This document shows, one piece after another, positions 14,434-15,268 of a stretch of DNA of 15,268 nucleotides. Source of the stretch: Pseudomonadota bacterium (GTDB taxonomy: Bacteria; Pseudomonadota; Gammaproteobacteria; Xanthomonadales; Xanthomonadaceae); NCBI GenBank assembly GCA_023430045.1, contig JAEZCF010000065.1, positions 1 through 15,268 on the forward strand, read 5' to 3'. Below the pieces are notes generated by a model. It made no database searches. It saw nothing but the letters and a program-made list of their open reading frames with translations, and was not told the DNA's origin. How positions within the stretch are numbered: position 1 is the first letter of the stretch; each line of letters begins with the position of its first letter. The position numbers and the translations under genes were made by a program.

Positions 14434-15189
14434 ATGGCTAATCCCTTCAGCCTGGAAGGCAAGGTCGCACTGGTAACCGGTGGCAATACCGGCCTGGGCC
14501 AAGGCATCGCACTGGCGCTGGCCGCCGCTGGCGCCGATGTGGCGGTGGCCGGCATCGCCCCGCCGACCGAAACCGTGGAAAAGATCACCGCGCTGGGCCG
14601 TCGCTGCCTGGCCGTGGAAGCCAACCTGATCAGCATCGAGCCGGTCGAGCGCGTGGTACGCGAGACCATCGAAGGACTCGGTGGCCTGGATATCCTGGTC
14701 AACAACGCTGGCCTGATCCGTCGCGCCGATGCGGTGGATTTCAGCGAGCAGGACTGGGATGACGTGATGAACGTGAACATCAAGTCGGCCTTCTTCATCT
14801 CGCAGGCTGCCGGCCGGCACTTCATCGCCCAGGGCAGCGGCAAGATCATCAACATCGCCTCGATGCTGTCCTTCCAGGGCGGCATCCGCGTGCCGTCCTA
14901 CACCGCCAGCAAGAGCGGCATCGCCGGCATCACCCGCCTGCTGGCCAATGAGTGGGCAGGCAAGGGCGTGAACATCAACGCGATCGCGCCGGGCTACATG
15001 GCCACCGACAATACCGCCGCGCTGCGTGCCGATGAGGACCGCAACAAGTCGATCCTCGATCGCATCCCGGCCGGCCGCTGGGGTACCCCGGGCGACCTGG
15101 GCGGTGCCGCGGTGTTCCTGGCCTCGTCGGCTTCGGATTACATCAACGGCGCGGTGCTGCCGGTCGATGGCGGCTGGCTGGCGCGGTAA
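14434..15189 (+). CDS. kduD: 2-dehydro-3-deoxy-D-gluconate 5-dehydrogenase
   Basis: A 251-residue cytosolic classical short-chain dehydrogenase that reduces DKII to 2-keto-3-deoxy-D-gluconate (KDG) with a nicotinamide cofactor, the step after KduI. Visible are the cofactor loop TGGNTGLG (15-22), NNAG (90-93), and the catalytic S143, Y156 and K160 in the SYTASKSG context. The C-terminal GYMATDNTAALRAD (183-196 region) and the typical final VDGGWLAR agree with KduD. AAGGAA (14418-14423) lies 10 bases before the ATG. The pairing with kduI makes the assignment firm among many similar dehydrogenases. A GTAG REP starts 14 bases after the end. Confidence 0.95.
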   Translation: MANPFSLEGKVALVTGGNTGLGQGIALALAAAGADVAVAGIAPPTETVEKITALGRRCLAVEANLISIEPVERVVRETIEGLGGLDILVNNAGLIRRADAVDFSEQDWDDVMNVNIKSAFFISQAAGRHFIAQGSGKIINIASMLSFQGGIRVPSYTASKSGIAGITRLLANEWAGKGVNINAIAPGYMATDNTAALRADEDRNKSILDRIPAGRWGTPGDLGGAAVFLASSASDYINGAVLPVDGGWLAR

Positions 15190-15202
15190 GCCTCCGCGTC
15201 CG

Positions 15203-15225
15203 GTAGTGCCGGCCGCTGGCCGGCA
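15203..15225 (+). repeat. SMAG/GTAG-type REP palindrome after kduD
   Basis: The 23 bases are identical to the copy at 3291-3313: GTAG followed by TGCCGGCC-GCT-GGCCGGCA. It is the only stem-loop visible after kduD, so it may define the transcript 3' end. Confidence 0.85.
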
Positions 15226-15253
15226 GCTGTTCCGATGTTCAATGCATCCAGAA

Positions 15254-15268
15254 GGTGCCGGCCAACGG
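15254..15268 (+). repeat. REP arm cut by the window edge
   Basis: GGTGCCGGCCAACGG has the TGCCGGCC arm of the REP just upstream, followed by AACGG, where a GGCCGGCA-type return arm would begin beyond the window. It suggests a second REP paired with the one at 15203, but only half is present. Confidence 0.45.

Noticed and set aside
13453..14820. Open 455-codon minus-strand frame across kduI and kduD
   Set aside because: It is a shadow of two firmly identified genes and would run over their promoter and intercistronic hairpin.

Overview
The window is GC-rich chromosomal DNA of a gammaproteobacterium, most likely of the Stenotrophomonas maltophilia group (Xanthomonadaceae). The main evidence is short extragenic palindromes opening with GTAG (GTAGTGCCGGCC-GCT-GGCCGGCA) near both ends of the window. 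These match the known S. maltophilia SMAG/GTAG REP class. Gene content, a pectin/uronate catabolic locus with two Tat-type leader peptides, fits the same family.

Layout. (1) Positions 2-3280 (+) hold the 3' part of a very large multidomain protein: the end of a jelly-roll domain, beta modules, a helical toroid-like region and a C-terminal beta domain with a calcium-type loop. I cannot assign its function. A REP cluster follows it. (2) Positions 3366-6709 (-) hold two exported esterases joined by an ATGA overlap (an alpha/beta hydrolase, then a Tat-exported type-B carboxylesterase). A stand-alone cysteine dioxygenase-like gene lies downstream on the same strand. (3) Positions 6868-13339 (+) are a probable operon: a 2-keto-4-pentenoate hydratase-family enzyme, a three-subunit TRAP transporter (DctP, DctQ, DctM), an exported GH43 glycosidase and a LacI-family regulator. 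(4) Positions 13516-15189 (+) are kduI and kduD, which convert 5-dehydro-4-deoxy-D-glucuronate (DKI) to 2-keto-3-deoxygluconate (KDG). Another REP follows.

Proposed joint role. Exported esterases and the GH43 enzyme (and possibly the large unknown protein) strip esters and neutral side chains from a plant cell-wall polymer. The TRAP system takes up an acidic product. KduI and KduD feed it towards KDG. The window contains no recognisable polysaccharide lyase, unsaturated-uronyl hydrolase, KdgF, KDG kinase or KDPG aldolase, so the ends of the pathway lie elsewhere or in the unknown protein.

Regulation. The decamer ATGACACCGG occurs three times, counting both strands, each time just upstream of a gene: before the hydratase, GH43 and kduI. 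Before kduI it belongs to a perfect palindrome, GACACCGGTGTC, overlapping the -35 of a good sigma70 promoter. Before the hydratase it lies between promoter-like elements in the divergent region shared with the esterases. I infer that the linked LacI-family protein binds it and couples the units. Nothing in the window looks like phage, IS, CRISPR, tRNA or rRNA, and no gap between genes exceeds 300 bases.
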